A stretch of DNA of 64,000 nucleotides, from assembly GCA_015056545.1 (NCBI GenBank), contig SVGE01000005.1, positions 62,001 through 126,000 on the forward strand, given 5' to 3'. Below, piece after piece: positions 26,876-36,031 of the stretch; position 1 is the stretch's first letter; each line of letters begins with the position of its first letter. A program made the translations under genes and the position numbers. The notes under the pieces are model-generated. The model worked only from the letters and a program-made list of their open reading frames with translations. It was not told the origin of the DNA and ran no database searches. Origin of the DNA: Clostridiales bacterium (GTDB taxonomy: Bacteria > Bacillota > Clostridia > TANB77 > SIG350).

Positions 26876-28060
26876 TTATATATTCTTCTTTTTTCTAGTT
26901 ATTTCCATAAGATTTAAACTAGTATATCCTTTTATATTAATTTTGCTTCTATCTTTTAAAGCTTCTTGTTTTAAAATTTCTAATAATTCAGCTTTATTTT
27001 GTTCATTCTTCATATCAATAAAGTCTACAATTATTATTCCACCAATATTTCTAAGTCTCATTTGTCTAACTACTTCAATTGCCGCTTCTTTGTTTACTTT
27101 AAATATTGTTGTTTCAAAATTTTTATTTCCTGTATATTTACCTGAGTTAACATCAATTGCTGTTAATGCTTCTGTTTTATTTATAACTAAATATCCCCCA
27201 CAATTTAACCAAACTCTTTTTTGTATATCTTTATTTAATTTTTTTCTTAAATAATACTCTTCTAATAAATCATTTGTTTTTATATATTCAACTTTATCTA
27301 CATATTTTTCATCAAGCACTTGAGCTAGTTGCTTAATATCTTTTTCAATTTTTCTATTATTAACAAAAATTTTATCTAAATCTTTATTCATAATATCTTT
27401 TAAAGTTTTGTATAAAATATCTTCTTCCTGATAAACTAATTTTATTTTTCCTTCTTTATTAGTATTATATTCGCTTTCAATTTTTCTCCATCTTAAAACT
27501 AATTCATCAATTTCTCTTTTTATTTCATCATCACTAGCTTCTAAAATATTAGTACGAATAATTCCACCATATTCCTTTGGCAAATATTCTTGAACTATTC
27601 TTACATATTCTTCTCTAATTTTTCTGTCTTTCATTTTTTTAGTAACAGCTATAAAATGTGAATTTGGAGTTAATACAAAATATCTTCCAGTTAAAGAAAT
27701 ATTTGTAGTAAGTTTAGCGCCTTTATTATCTATAGCATCTTTTTTAACTTGCAATAATACTTTATCTCCAATTCTATATATTTCTTTATTTTTTATATTT
27801 TCTATTTGTGGTTTTCCAAATTGTTCATCAAATTTTTCTTCTGCATCTGATAAATTTAGAAAACAATTTTTTTCTTCTCCTATATCTACAAAGAATGATT
27901 GCATACCTTGCAGAGAACTTTTTATTTCTCCTATATATATATTTCCTTCAATAGAACTATTTTTCTTATTTTCTAAATTATAATACTCAACTATTTTCTT
28001 ATCTTCTGTTATCATTAATTCAATACTTTTTCTAGTATTATTAATATATACTTGCCTCAT
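26876..28060 (-). CDS. rng: Rne/Rng family ribonuclease, short form
   Basis: 394 residues. The S1-like RNA-binding region (about 35-120, GNIYIGEIKSSLQGMQSFFVDIG) is followed by the catalytic domain. The metal-binding Asp residues lie in LTAIDVNSGK and IIIVDFIDM. The protein ends at LMEITRKKK, just where the CxxC zinc-link normally begins, so the Zn-link and small domain of E. coli RNase E/G are missing. It processes rRNA and mRNA 5' ends. It lies 18 bases after pth. Confidence 0.88.
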   Translation of the reverse strand: MRQVYINNTRKSIELMITEDKKIVEYYNLENKKNSSIEGNIYIGEIKSSLQGMQSFFVDIGEEKNCFLNLSDAEEKFDEQFGKPQIENIKNKEIYRIGDKVLLQVKKDAIDNKGAKLTTNISLTGRYFVLTPNSHFIAVTKKMKDRKIREEYVRIVQEYLPKEYGGIIRTNILEASDDEIKREIDELVLRWRKIESEYNTNKEGKIKLVYQEEDILYKTLKDIMNKDLDKIFVNNRKIEKDIKQLAQVLDEKYVDKVEYIKTNDLLEEYYLRKKLNKDIQKRVWLNCGGYLVINKTEALTAIDVNSGKYTGNKNFETTIFKVNKEAAIEVVRQMRLRNIGGIIIVDFIDMKNEQNKAELLEILKQEALKDRSKINIKGYTSLNLMEITRKKKNI

Positions 28061-28078
28061 CTTTCTACTTCCCCTATC

Positions 28079-28636
28079 TTAATTATATTTGTTCATTGCC
28101 TTTTGTATATTTCCTTTTACAGTATCTGATAATATTTTTAATACATCGTCACTTAACTTATGTATATTATCTAATTGTTCTTTACTAAAATTACTTAATA
28201 CATAATCTATTGTATCTATATTTTCATTATCTTTTTTAGTCCCTATTCTTATTCTAGGAAAATTTGTTGTTCCTAAATGCTGAACTATTGACTTCATCCC
28301 ATTGTGTGAGCCTGCTGTTCCTCTTTCTCTTATACGAATTTTGCACATATCTATATCTAAATCATCATAAATTACTATAACATTTTCCTTAGGTATCTTG
28401 AAAAAATTCACTACTTCAATAATACTTTCACCACTTAAATTCATATATGTTTGTGGTTTTAAAAAAATTATCTTTTCACCATTTAATTCACTTTGACACC
28501 ATAAGCCTTTGAATTTAGATTTATTTATATTAATATTTAATTTTTTTGCAATATCATCTATTATTAAAAAACCTGCATTATGTTTTGTATATTCATATTC
28601 TTTTCCCGGATTTCCTAATCCAACTATTAAATACAT
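28079..28636 (-). CDS. pth: peptidyl-tRNA hydrolase
   Basis: 185 residues, normal length. Releases tRNA from prematurely dropped peptidyl-tRNA. GLGNPGKEYEYTKHNAGF holds the catalytic His; IFLKPQTYMNLSG, IVIYDDLDI and GSAGSHNG-like TAGSHNGMKSI are intact. The SD is GAGGTAAG. Confidence 0.96.
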   Translation of the reverse strand: MYLIVGLGNPGKEYEYTKHNAGFLIIDDIAKKLNININKSKFKGLWCQSELNGEKIIFLKPQTYMNLSGESIIEVVNFFKIPKENVIVIYDDLDIDMCKIRIRERGTAGSHNGMKSIVQHLGTTNFPRIRIGTKKDNENIDTIDYVLSNFSKEQLDNIHKLSDDVLKILSDTVKGNIQKAMNKYN

Positions 28637-28723
28637 ATATCTTACCTCATTTCCATAACATTATACAATAATTTTTCAGTCATGTAAACATTTCATATAC
28701 TAATTTTGCACTTTTTCATAAAC

Positions 28724-28754
28724 AAAAGCACCTGTGATAAACACAAGTGCTTTT
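28724..28754 (-). terminator. terminator after the membrane protein operon
   Basis: AAAAGCACCTGTG pairs with CACAAGTGCTTTT, with TTTTTG on the minus strand side; it closes the three-gene operon 28771-30159. Confidence 0.75.
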
Positions 28755-28770
28755 TGCTTCTTTTAATAAT

Positions 28771-29202
28771 TTAAGACTTTATAATTAGTATTATTCCAAT
28801 TATAAATTTCAGTAAACTTATTATTCCGAATATCATATACATGCATGCTACTACGCTAATACTTGTAATTACATTAAACCAAGATAACACTACTCCAATT
28901 AATGTAATAATGTATGCTATTAGTATAATAATTATCATATATTTTATGATATTCCGATATATCTCTTTTCCAGTATAACTTTGAAGTCCAAATACAATTG
29001 ATGTAACAAAACCAAAACCATATGAATAGATAGCTACAAATATTTCAAGAAATGCAAGAATATTTACAGTTATTGCTTTTCCTGTTACTAAACTATTTGT
29101 TCCTTTAGTAATAAGCAATATATCTGCAACTACAAAAGCAATTAACAGTCCAAGAATAAATATTGTTTTTAAGTTCTCTCTTGTTTTTTTACTAACTTTC
29201 AT
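28771..29202 (-). CDS. small integral membrane protein, unknown
   Basis: About 143 residues with four hydrophobic segments and a basic N-terminus (KVSKKTRENLK). No family recognised. I start at ATG 29202, eight bases after GGAGG. Last of three closely packed membrane protein genes. Confidence 0.65.
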   Translation of the reverse strand: MKVSKKTRENLKTIFILGLLIAFVVADILLITKGTNSLVTGKAITVNILAFLEIFVAIYSYGFGFVTSIVFGLQSYTGKEIYRNIIKYMIIIILIAYIITLIGVVLSWFNVITSISVVACMYMIFGIISLLKFIIGIILIIKS

Positions 29203-29216
29203 TTTATATTCCTCCA

Positions 29217-29687
29217 CTAAAGCATTTTTTCTACTTTTCTTTTTGAATATGATTTTGTTACAATTAGTAACAATATATTAAACAAAACAATTTCAATTAT
29301 AAATAGAAAAGTAGATACAATAGGCAAAATAATCTCTGTTGAAACTATATAGTAATATGCAAATATAACTAAAAGTAAAACAGAAAAAACAGCTAATATG
29401 CCTAAAAGCTTTTTTCTAGTTTGTTTTCTTTTAGACTTTTCGTTAATTTTACTTAAAATATAATTGTAAATAAAATAACATACTACTGATATTGTTCCTA
29501 CAGTTCCTGATATTCCAGCTATAATCCATGTTATATCATATCTAGCTTCTAATGTCATTTTAATTGATTCCCAAATTCCTAATATAGGGAAAACAAAAGC
29601 TACACATGTCCACCCTAGTATTAAAAAAGAAAGTACAAAAATTATGATTACAGATATAACTTTTTCTAAATTACTTGTTTCAGTCAT
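29217..29687 (-). CDS. small integral membrane protein, unknown, paralog of 31979
   Basis: 156 residues, four hydrophobic segments with a basic loop (EKSKRKQTRKK) in the middle. FPILGIWES and the KKLLGILAV region align with FPIIGIKES and KKLGVLSLV in the protein at 31979-32476, so the two are paralogs on either side of the prepilin gene. Function unknown. Confidence 0.65.
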   Translation of the reverse strand: MTETSNLEKVISVIIIFVLSFLILGWTCVAFVFPILGIWESIKMTLEARYDITWIIAGISGTVGTISVVCYFIYNYILSKINEKSKRKQTRKKLLGILAVFSVLLLVIFAYYYIVSTEIILPIVSTFLFIIEIVLFNILLLIVTKSYSKRKVEKML

Positions 29688-30159
29688 CGTTTTTCACCTC
29701 TGAAGACTTATTTTCCTTAGGAAATATAGTTTGTTTTAAGTAAACTATATTTATAATGTTTAACATAATAAAAACTATTCCAGATATAACAGGCAAAAAT
29801 TTAATAGTTGCTATTACTATTAAAGTAAGAACAAGATATTTTTTAGCAATTACCCATGATGTTTTGTATGCTTCATCCCATAACTTACGTAAATGTTCTT
29901 TGCTGTCATATTGTTCATAAATCACTATTACATTAACTTCTTGTTCTTTCAATGCATGAATTAAAGCTAATGAAATGCCAATAACTCCAAAAACTATAAG
30001 CATTTTATTAAAATTATATACTCCTGTTTTTACTATATTTATTCCTTCAAAAATTCCTACTATAGAGCCGATTGCAAACATTAAGAATATTATTCTATAT
30101 GCTATAAAATCAGTTAACTCATCTATTTTATTGACAACCTTCTTGATCATTTCTTTCAT
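29680..30159 (-). CDS. small integral membrane protein, unknown
   Basis: 159 residues, three to four hydrophobic segments and a charged soluble loop (YEQYDSKEHLRKLWDEAYKT). It overlaps the next gene by 8 bases, so translation is coupled. First gene of the run, with AGGAGG. No family recognised. Confidence 0.65.
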   Translation of the reverse strand: MKEMIKKVVNKIDELTDFIAYRIIFLMFAIGSIVGIFEGINIVKTGVYNFNKMLIVFGVIGISLALIHALKEQEVNVIVIYEQYDSKEHLRKLWDEAYKTSWVIAKKYLVLTLIVIATIKFLPVISGIVFIMLNIINIVYLKQTIFPKENKSSEVKNDD

Positions 30160-30346
30160 TTTTAATTCCTCCTAAAATATAATATTTTTAGATTTATAAT
30201 ATAAAATTGTTTAAGTATTATATCACGATATTTTCCTTTTTTCTATAGTTTTGGTGTATAAAGTGTAAATACCCTGTATTTCTCCTACGTAATAAGGATA
30301 CAGACTAAACTGTATCCTCTTGTTTTCATTAATATGTATTTTTATT

Positions 30347-31555
30347 CTATTTTAATTGCCATGGGTTATCTGCACTACTTCCATCACCTGTTACATTTGC
30401 TATTTGCGTACTAGAGCTTAGTGTTACTACAGGACGAATGGCAAAACACTCACCTGTCCCACCTCCACTAGCAAAACCTAAATTAAATGAATTTAAATAG
30501 TTATTACCCACATAGTATGTATTAAAATAAGCCTCGCCAGAGTTGAAATATACATCAGCACAAGTAGAAGCCAACCAATATTCCGTATCTCTAAATATTA
30601 ATTCTTTTTCTATTTCACTTACATTTATACAGTCTGATTTTCCGTAAGAATAAGCTAAATCTAATTTTTCATCATCACTTGTGAAATACCATTCTCTTAC
30701 ATCATAACCTGTTTCTATTATCACATCTCCAAATGTTGTTCCTAACTCTTTATTTACTTTTGTTCCCTCAATATTATAGTAATATGGTACTGGTTTCATT
30801 TTTAATACTTCATTTACATCTTCTACTTTTAAGTTCCTTCCCCCGTATACTTTTGCACATATTTCATTTAATATATCTGGTCCATATGTATATCCGTTTG
30901 CTTCATAAAAGTTTATCTTCTCTACTGGATTTGTACTCACTAATGTTACTTTCGTTCCATCATTTTTTAATACTCTCCACATTATATCTTGGTATTCTAT
31001 TATGTCTTCACCTTCATCATATGAATAGTCTTCATCTATATCATTGAATATCCAATATGTTTCTTCTTCTGCTATTTTATATACTTCTCTATCAGCTTCT
31101 GGTATATTATAATCTACATAATCTCCTACTTTAAATAATGCTACTGCTGATGTTTTTGCTACTCCTATCCCTAATTCTGTAAGCCATATACTATATGGGT
31201 CATCAGTTCTTGTTCCTAATACTATTTCTCCATTACTTATTCCTACTAAATCCTTATATTCTTCTTTAAATTCGGGGATTATTTTTTTGATTTTTTCATA
31301 TTCTGTTTCATTTATTACCCCACCTTCTCCATTTCCGGTTGCTAATTCTATTTGTTTTTCTGCATTTTTTACTGCTAGTATTTCTTGATATGTTCTTATA
31401 TCACTTTTAAATACTGCTTCTTTTGCCTTTTCTATTATACCACCTTCCATAAACGTAACTATAACTGCTGCTGTTAATATTATTAGCACAATTATTGTTA
31501 CTATTAGTGCAACTAGTGATATACCTGATGTTTTACTATTCTTTAAATTTCTCAT
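30347..31555 (-). CDS. prepilin-like protein with DUF6273 domain
   Basis: 402 residues. The N-terminus NSKTSGISLVALIVTIIVLIILTAAVI is a type IV prepilin-like signal with Gly before the cleavage point and a hydrophobic helix, though Ile-Ser replaces the usual Phe-Thr. The body ends with WLAST...GECFAIRPVVTL, the DUF6273 pattern common in surface proteins of gut Clostridia. It is likely exported and anchored or assembled as a pseudopilin. No pilus machinery lies nearby. A structured leader lies upstream. Confidence 0.75.
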   Translation of the reverse strand: MRNLKNSKTSGISLVALIVTIIVLIILTAAVIVTFMEGGIIEKAKEAVFKSDIRTYQEILAVKNAEKQIELATGNGEGGVINETEYEKIKKIIPEFKEEYKDLVGISNGEIVLGTRTDDPYSIWLTELGIGVAKTSAVALFKVGDYVDYNIPEADREVYKIAEEETYWIFNDIDEDYSYDEGEDIIEYQDIMWRVLKNDGTKVTLVSTNPVEKINFYEANGYTYGPDILNEICAKVYGGRNLKVEDVNEVLKMKPVPYYYNIEGTKVNKELGTTFGDVIIETGYDVREWYFTSDDEKLDLAYSYGKSDCINVSEIEKELIFRDTEYWLASTCADVYFNSGEAYFNTYYVGNNYLNSFNLGFASGGGTGECFAIRPVVTLSSSTQIANVTGDGSSADNPWQLK

Positions 31556-31723
31556 AATCTTTTCTCCCTTCGTATTTTATTTTTACTTTATACAATTTTA
31601 TTGTATAACACTTTTAGTTTAAGCTAAGTTGTTTTTTATTGTAGTTTTTTTATTTTTATTACCTCCTTTCTCGGCTCTTTATTATATTATTGCAAAATAT
31701 ATTTTTATATAATTTGGCAAATT

Positions 31724-31776
31724 AAAAGAACCTAAGACTACATTACTTTTTATCGTAATATATTCTTAAGTTCTTT
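31724..31776 (-). terminator. terminator-like hairpin in the prepilin leader
   Basis: AAAGAACTTAAGA pairs with TCTTAGGTTCTTT around an inner stem-loop, followed by TTTTAATTT on the minus strand. It follows the structured segment at 31789-31876 and precedes the gene by 170 bases, an attenuator layout. Confidence 0.55.
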
Positions 31777-31788
31777 GCAAAAATTGGC

Positions 31789-31876
31789 ATGTCAATTAAA
31801 GATGTTTTTATACTATAAACATCCCCCCCCTAGTATTTAGCACTTTCTGGCAGTTTCGCTTAGGTCTATTTGACAT
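31789..31876 (-). ncRNA. structured RNA leader of unknown class
   Basis: On the minus strand ATGTCAA (31870-31876) pairs with TTGACAT (31789-31795). Inside are nested short stems (CCTA/TAGG, AGC/GCT, ACT/AGT) with a GCCAGAA loop, a run of eight G, and the hairpin GATGTTT/AAACATC (31801-31823). It does not match the c-di-GMP-I or -II consensus I know. A riboswitch is inferred from the following terminator only. Confidence 0.4.
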
Positions 31877-31946
31877 TTTTCTCACCTCTTGTTTGTAATA
31901 TATCATATGTGGTTTAACTTATCAATAGTTTTAGTATATAAAGTGT

Positions 31947-31976
31947 AAAAAGCTTGTGCATAAGCACAAGCCTTTT
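31947..31976 (-). terminator. terminator after the gene at 31979
   Basis: AAAGGCTTGTGC pairs with GCACAAGCTTTTT around TTAT on the minus strand. The rest of 31556-31978 outside the leader holds no gene. Confidence 0.8.
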
Positions 31977-31978
31977 AT

Positions 31979-32476
31979 TTAAAACATATTTACATTAATT
32001 TCTTTTTTATCCTTTAGTTTTTTATCTACATAGTTACTAATCATAAATAAGCTTCCAATAGCTATATATATGAATTCAATTAAACATAATGCAATACCTA
32101 TTACTGCATATAGTAATACTGCCTCATTATAACTTAATACTATGCTTAACAGTATTATCGCTGTTATTAGTACTAAACTTAGAACTCCTAACTTTTTATT
32201 TATTGCTTTATTCCGTCCATCTTTTGAAGTTGCTTCTTCATATTGTTTGCTTGCACTGCGATACATATAAAACACAGTTAAAGATATTCCTGCAATAGAA
32301 CATAATATTCCATAAACCAAGTCAAACATATCGCATTTACCATTTAAAACTAATAACAAGCTTTCTTTTATCCCAATAATAGGAAAAATAAAAAACATTG
32401 CTATACCACCAAATACTATTACCAGTAACGAGAAAATTCCTGCAAATAATTCTTTTCTTTCTTGATTAATCATCAT
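31979..32476 (-). CDS. small integral membrane protein, unknown, paralog of 29217
   Basis: 165 residues with four hydrophobic segments and a charged middle loop (EEATSKDGRNKAINKK). Related to the protein at 29217-29687. AGGAGG precedes two adjacent ATG codons. Function unknown; its place beside the prepilin gene may be meaningful. Confidence 0.65.
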   Translation of the reverse strand: MMINQERKELFAGIFSLLVIVFGGIAMFFIFPIIGIKESLLLVLNGKCDMFDLVYGILCSIAGISLTVFYMYRSASKQYEEATSKDGRNKAINKKLGVLSLVLITAIILLSIVLSYNEAVLLYAVIGIALCLIEFIYIAIGSLFMISNYVDKKLKDKKEINVNMF

Positions 32477-32561
32477 ATTAAATTCCTCCTAAAATATAAT
32501 ATTTTTGAATAAATTATATATTAAACTGTTTTATTATTATATCACAATTTTATAGTATTTT

Positions 32562-33245
32562 CTACTGTTTTCTCATTTTTCTAATGGTATCTTTTTCATC
32601 TTTACTTACTCTATATGATTCTATTATCTTTTGAAGTGATTTGTTATATGTAAATTTATCTAATTTTGATATATTTAAATACTCCATAGTTTGTTTAGGG
32701 AATTTTACATATGTGCAAGATACAAGCCATGCAATTGCCATTTGTATATAATATTTTTCTTGCTTGTTTTTATCTATTATTTTTAAAATATGCTGTAGAT
32801 AATCTTCATTTATATAATAATTTAACATCATAACATATGAAAACCTAATTAAATATTCTTTTTTTGTATTTAGTTTTTGCATTATATATTCCCACATAGT
32901 ACTTGTGTTATTTTTTGTTATTTTTAAGTTGCTACACATACTATCACAAATTGCCCAATTATCTATTTTAGTTAAAATTATATCTAAATATTTTTTAATT
33001 TCTTCAATATCTGTTTTTACATAACCAATAACTAAAGCTTGTATCATTACTTCTTCATATACTTCATCTTTTGATTTTAATATATACCCTTGCCAATCCT
33101 GTTTTGCTAATCTTTTAGCTATATCTCTTAATATTGGTAATCTTACACCTAATATTTCATATTTTGTATTACACAATTTTTTATGAAAATCTCTATATTT
33201 TTCATCTGCTAGTTTCTCTAATTCCTTTTTTATTTCTTTGTTCAT
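32562..33245 (-). CDS. DNA alkylation repair protein (AlkD-like HEAT repeats)
   Basis: About 227 residues of helical HEAT-like repeats. LGVRLPILRDIAKRLAK at the start and WAICDSMCSNLK in the middle are typical of the AlkD/YhaZ family (alkylpurine glycosylases and relatives), with Trp and Asp that line the DNA pocket. ATG 33245 has AAAGGT before it. Substrate inferred from family. Confidence 0.82.
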   Translation of the reverse strand: MNKEIKKELEKLADEKYRDFHKKLCNTKYEILGVRLPILRDIAKRLAKQDWQGYILKSKDEVYEEVMIQALVIGYVKTDIEEIKKYLDIILTKIDNWAICDSMCSNLKITKNNTSTMWEYIMQKLNTKKEYLIRFSYVMMLNYYINEDYLQHILKIIDKNKQEKYYIQMAIAWLVSCTYVKFPKQTMEYLNISKLDKFTYNKSLQKIIESYRVSKDEKDTIRKMRKQ

Positions 33246-33302
33246 ATTTTTACCTTTCATGTATTTTAAAGGACGATTTAAAATCGCCCTTTGTATTTTT
33301 TA

Positions 33303-33815
33303 TTATCTACAATAATTATTTTTTGGATGTTGAACACATGGATAATTACATTGCTTATCTTCTTTTTCGTCTTTATCACATTTCTTATCTTCATATTCTT
33401 TGTCATCAAATTTCTTTTCACATTTTTTCTCACAATGTTTATCACATTTATCCATTTTTACACCTTTTAAACATTTTTCTTCTATTTCACATTTTGCACA
33501 TACTTTAACATGTTTAACTTTATTAACCCATATTTGAACCTCATATTCTTTATTTCCACATAGTGGTCCAAATACAAATTGTCCATATTCATCTGTGAAA
33601 GTATGAGAAACTGGTTTTCTTTCATCTGAGTGGCAATCAACTTCGATTAATTTAACAACTGCATCTTTTACTGGGTCTCTATGACAATCTTTTACAACTC
33701 CATATATTACGTCTCTACCATCTTCAGGAACAATTATTTCTAAATCAAATTGTTTACCTCCTGCAACTTGACCTTGAATATCTACAACAGGACAAACATT
33801 TTTATCAAATTCCAT
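33303..33815 (-). CDS. carboxypeptidase-regulatory-like domain with Cys/Lys/Asp-rich tail
   Basis: 170 residues. Residues about 35-105 form a Cna-B or carboxypeptidase-regulatory-like beta fold (GVVKDCHRDPVKDAVVKLIEV, HTFTDEYGQFVFGPL). The last ~60 residues are packed with Cys, Lys, Asp and Glu (KCDKHCEKKCEKKF), like metal-binding or cross-linked coat proteins. No signal peptide, so a spore-coat-type role is possible but not shown. Confidence 0.6.
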   Translation of the reverse strand: MEFDKNVCPVVDIQGQVAGGKQFDLEIIVPEDGRDVIYGVVKDCHRDPVKDAVVKLIEVDCHSDERKPVSHTFTDEYGQFVFGPLCGNKEYEVQIWVNKVKHVKVCAKCEIEEKCLKGVKMDKCDKHCEKKCEKKFDDKEYEDKKCDKDEKEDKQCNYPCVQHPKNNYCR

Positions 33816-33889
33816 AATCTTTATCTCCTTTATATATATTCGGCTTGTCGCCTAATATATATTATGAAATCTGAATAAATTTGTTACAA

Positions 33890-35014
33890 TTATTTCTTTT
33901 CACTTAAAATTTGTTTATATACATTAAAATTATCTGAAACCATTCTTTCTAATGAATAATATTTCATTACAACTTCTCTATTATATATACCCATTTTTTC
34001 TGATGTTTCTTTATCTTGTGATAATAGTTCTTTAATATCTCTTTCTAATATTTCTTCTGTTGAATCAATAGTATCTCTACAACAAAAATTAGTATTTATA
34101 CCTACATCTAATTTACTTTCATCAAATATTCCTATATATCCTTCATTACCAGCAATTATTATTGGTTTTTCACAAGCCATAGCCTCTAATGCGGAACGGC
34201 TAACACCTATAAACATATCCCCTAAATTTGCGAATTTATATATATCTGATCTAGGTCCTACCATAGTTATTAATTTTTTACCTACTTTAGCATTAACTTC
34301 ATTTGCTTTTTGATTTAGTTCATCAAAAACATCTCCACCACCAACAATAACAATTTCTAAATTATTATCAAATTCATTTAATTTTTCTGAAATATTTATT
34401 AATTGTCTAGCAACTAGTGCTCTTGATTCATCTAATCTACTAATATATACTATTTTCTTTTTATTATTATCAATATTAAATTCATTCAATATATCTTCAT
34501 ATTTTGCATTAGTAGAAAACTTATCTGTATCAATACCATTAACTGTTACAGTAATGTTTTCTGCTTTAACTTTTTTATAGTTATCTAAAAGATATGTTTT
34601 TATATCATCTGAAACTGCAATTGTTTTTTCTCCCCAATTTGTTAAATATTTTAATCCATTTTTAGTATTAAATGTCCAATGTGCTGTTGTTACAAATGGA
34701 AACTTCATTTTCTTATGCAATGCACCACAAATAAATGATGGTATTCTTGCATGTCCATGTACAACATCAATTTTCTCATTTTCAATTATTTGTTTTAATA
34801 TTTTATATGATTTTCTCATATTATTTAATTTCTTATTATTTAATGGAGCATTGTAATGTTTAATATTCGCTTCTTCTAATTCTTTTACATAATCTCCACC
34901 ATTTGATACAACTATCACATTTACTTGTTTTTTCTTTAAACCTTTTGCAAGTTCAACAATATGTGTTTCAGCTCCACCTATTCCTAATCCCATTGTTACT
35001 AGTAATACATTCAT
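33890..35014 (-). CDS. GT4-family glycosyltransferase
   Basis: 374 residues. GT-B fold with GLGIGGAETHIVELAKGL at the N-terminus, VVHGHARIPSF, and the C-terminal nucleotide-sugar region VSRSALEAMACEKPII. It transfers a sugar from a nucleotide donor at the cytoplasmic face. Last gene of the polysaccharide cluster 33890-38630. Confidence 0.88.
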   Translation of the reverse strand: MNVLLVTMGLGIGGAETHIVELAKGLKKKQVNVIVVSNGGDYVKELEEANIKHYNAPLNNKKLNNMRKSYKILKQIIENEKIDVVHGHARIPSFICGALHKKMKFPFVTTAHWTFNTKNGLKYLTNWGEKTIAVSDDIKTYLLDNYKKVKAENITVTVNGIDTDKFSTNAKYEDILNEFNIDNNKKKIVYISRLDESRALVARQLINISEKLNEFDNNLEIVIVGGGDVFDELNQKANEVNAKVGKKLITMVGPRSDIYKFANLGDMFIGVSRSALEAMACEKPIIIAGNEGYIGIFDESKLDVGINTNFCCRDTIDSTEEILERDIKELLSQDKETSEKMGIYNREVVMKYYSLERMVSDNFNVYKQILSEKK

Positions 35015-35015
35015 A

Positions 35016-35528
35016 TTATTCCTCCATTATATATACATCTAAAACTTTTGAAGAAACAGAAACATATTTTGTTTCAAATTGTCTTGTTTCTCCTGCCAAA
35101 ATATCTATTGTATAATTTGCTAAATATTTACCATCTTTAATATTTCCTAAACTTTTAACTCTTACAATTATATCTATTTTTTCTTTAATCTCTGTTTCAA
35201 TTATTTTGCCTTCATTTGTTGAAAACTCTACTTTTGCTGAATTTGTTTTTACATCAACTACTTCACCAATTTCCGTTCCTGATGTTTTATCATAAACTTT
35301 ATCACCTTGTTTAATCATTGAACCAGTTTCTGGTATTACATTTTTTATTTCAATATCATAGTAAAATTCTTGTACATTACTATTAGTCGTATTATTATTT
35401 TGTGGCATTATATCATTTGCAAATCTACTATATACTCCATATATCAATACTATTACAATAATTACAACTAATATATCTACCATGCTTATTTTCCCAAACA
35501 ACTTTCCATTTTCATGAAGTATTTTCAT
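35016..35528 (-). CDS. DUF4330 family protein
   Basis: About 170 residues. One N-terminal membrane helix (ILVVIIVIVLIYGVYSRF) after GKISMVDI, then an extracytoplasmic beta-rich part. GKxxxxD before the helix is the DUF4330 hallmark. Paralog of the next gene upstream; both sit between two glycosyltransferases. Role in polysaccharide export is inferred from position only. I start at the second ATG (35528) because of SD spacing. Confidence 0.78.
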   Translation of the reverse strand: MKILHENGKLFGKISMVDILVVIIVIVLIYGVYSRFANDIMPQNNNTTNSNVQEFYYDIEIKNVIPETGSMIKQGDKVYDKTSGTEIGEVVDVKTNSAKVEFSTNEGKIIETEIKEKIDIIVRVKSLGNIKDGKYLANYTIDILAGETRQFETKYVSVSSKVLDVYIMEE

Positions 35529-35535
35529 TTTCATC

Positions 35536-36030
35536 CTACCTTTCTATTAATATTATATATCCTTTTCCTGCATAATTATTTCCTCGAATAGCAACCTGTT
35601 TTCCAACTTTAACTTTATATTCTTCATTTGTTACTAAGTTATTTCCTTTATCTTGAAGATTGTTTTTAACAGTTATATTAATATTAATATACTTGTCATT
35701 TGTAGCATATACTTTTTTATTATTTTTATAATCATCTACTAATTCTCTATATTCATTTTTCTCTTTTGAAACAACTTCTCCTAAATATGAATTGTTTTCA
35801 TTATCATAAATTTTGTCCCCAATATTTATTTTATCAAAAATATTTTTTTCAGATTTTTGTATTTGAATCGTAAAATTATATTCATTTTGAGTTGAAGTAG
35901 TTAAACTTGGTGTATCTCCTTTTAAGAAAGCATAAGCTATTATTGCAACTACAATTACTAATATAATAATTAATAAATCAATAATATTTAGCTTTCCAAA
36001 TAATTTTTTGTCTTTAAATATTTTACTCAA
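35536..36030 (-). CDS. DUF4330 family protein, second copy
   Basis: 164 residues from a TTG start with GGTGA upstream. LFGKLNIIDLLIIILVIVVAIIAYAF at the N-terminus and an extracytoplasmic domain similar to the neighbour. Shares the layout of the gene at 35016. Function unknown. Confidence 0.78.
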   Translation of the reverse strand: MSKIFKDKKLFGKLNIIDLLIIILVIVVAIIAYAFLKGDTPSLTTSTQNEYNFTIQIQKSEKNIFDKINIGDKIYDNENNSYLGEVVSKEKNEYRELVDDYKNNKKVYATNDKYININITVKNNLQDKGNNLVTNEEYKVKVGKQVAIRGNNYAGKGYIILIER

Positions 36031-36031
36031 T

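Noticed and set aside
31789-31876. c-di-GMP riboswitch before the prepilin-like gene
   Set aside because: The CAAACC and GGGACGCAAAGCC blocks of class I and the GGAAAC core of class II are not present; only the general layout fits.
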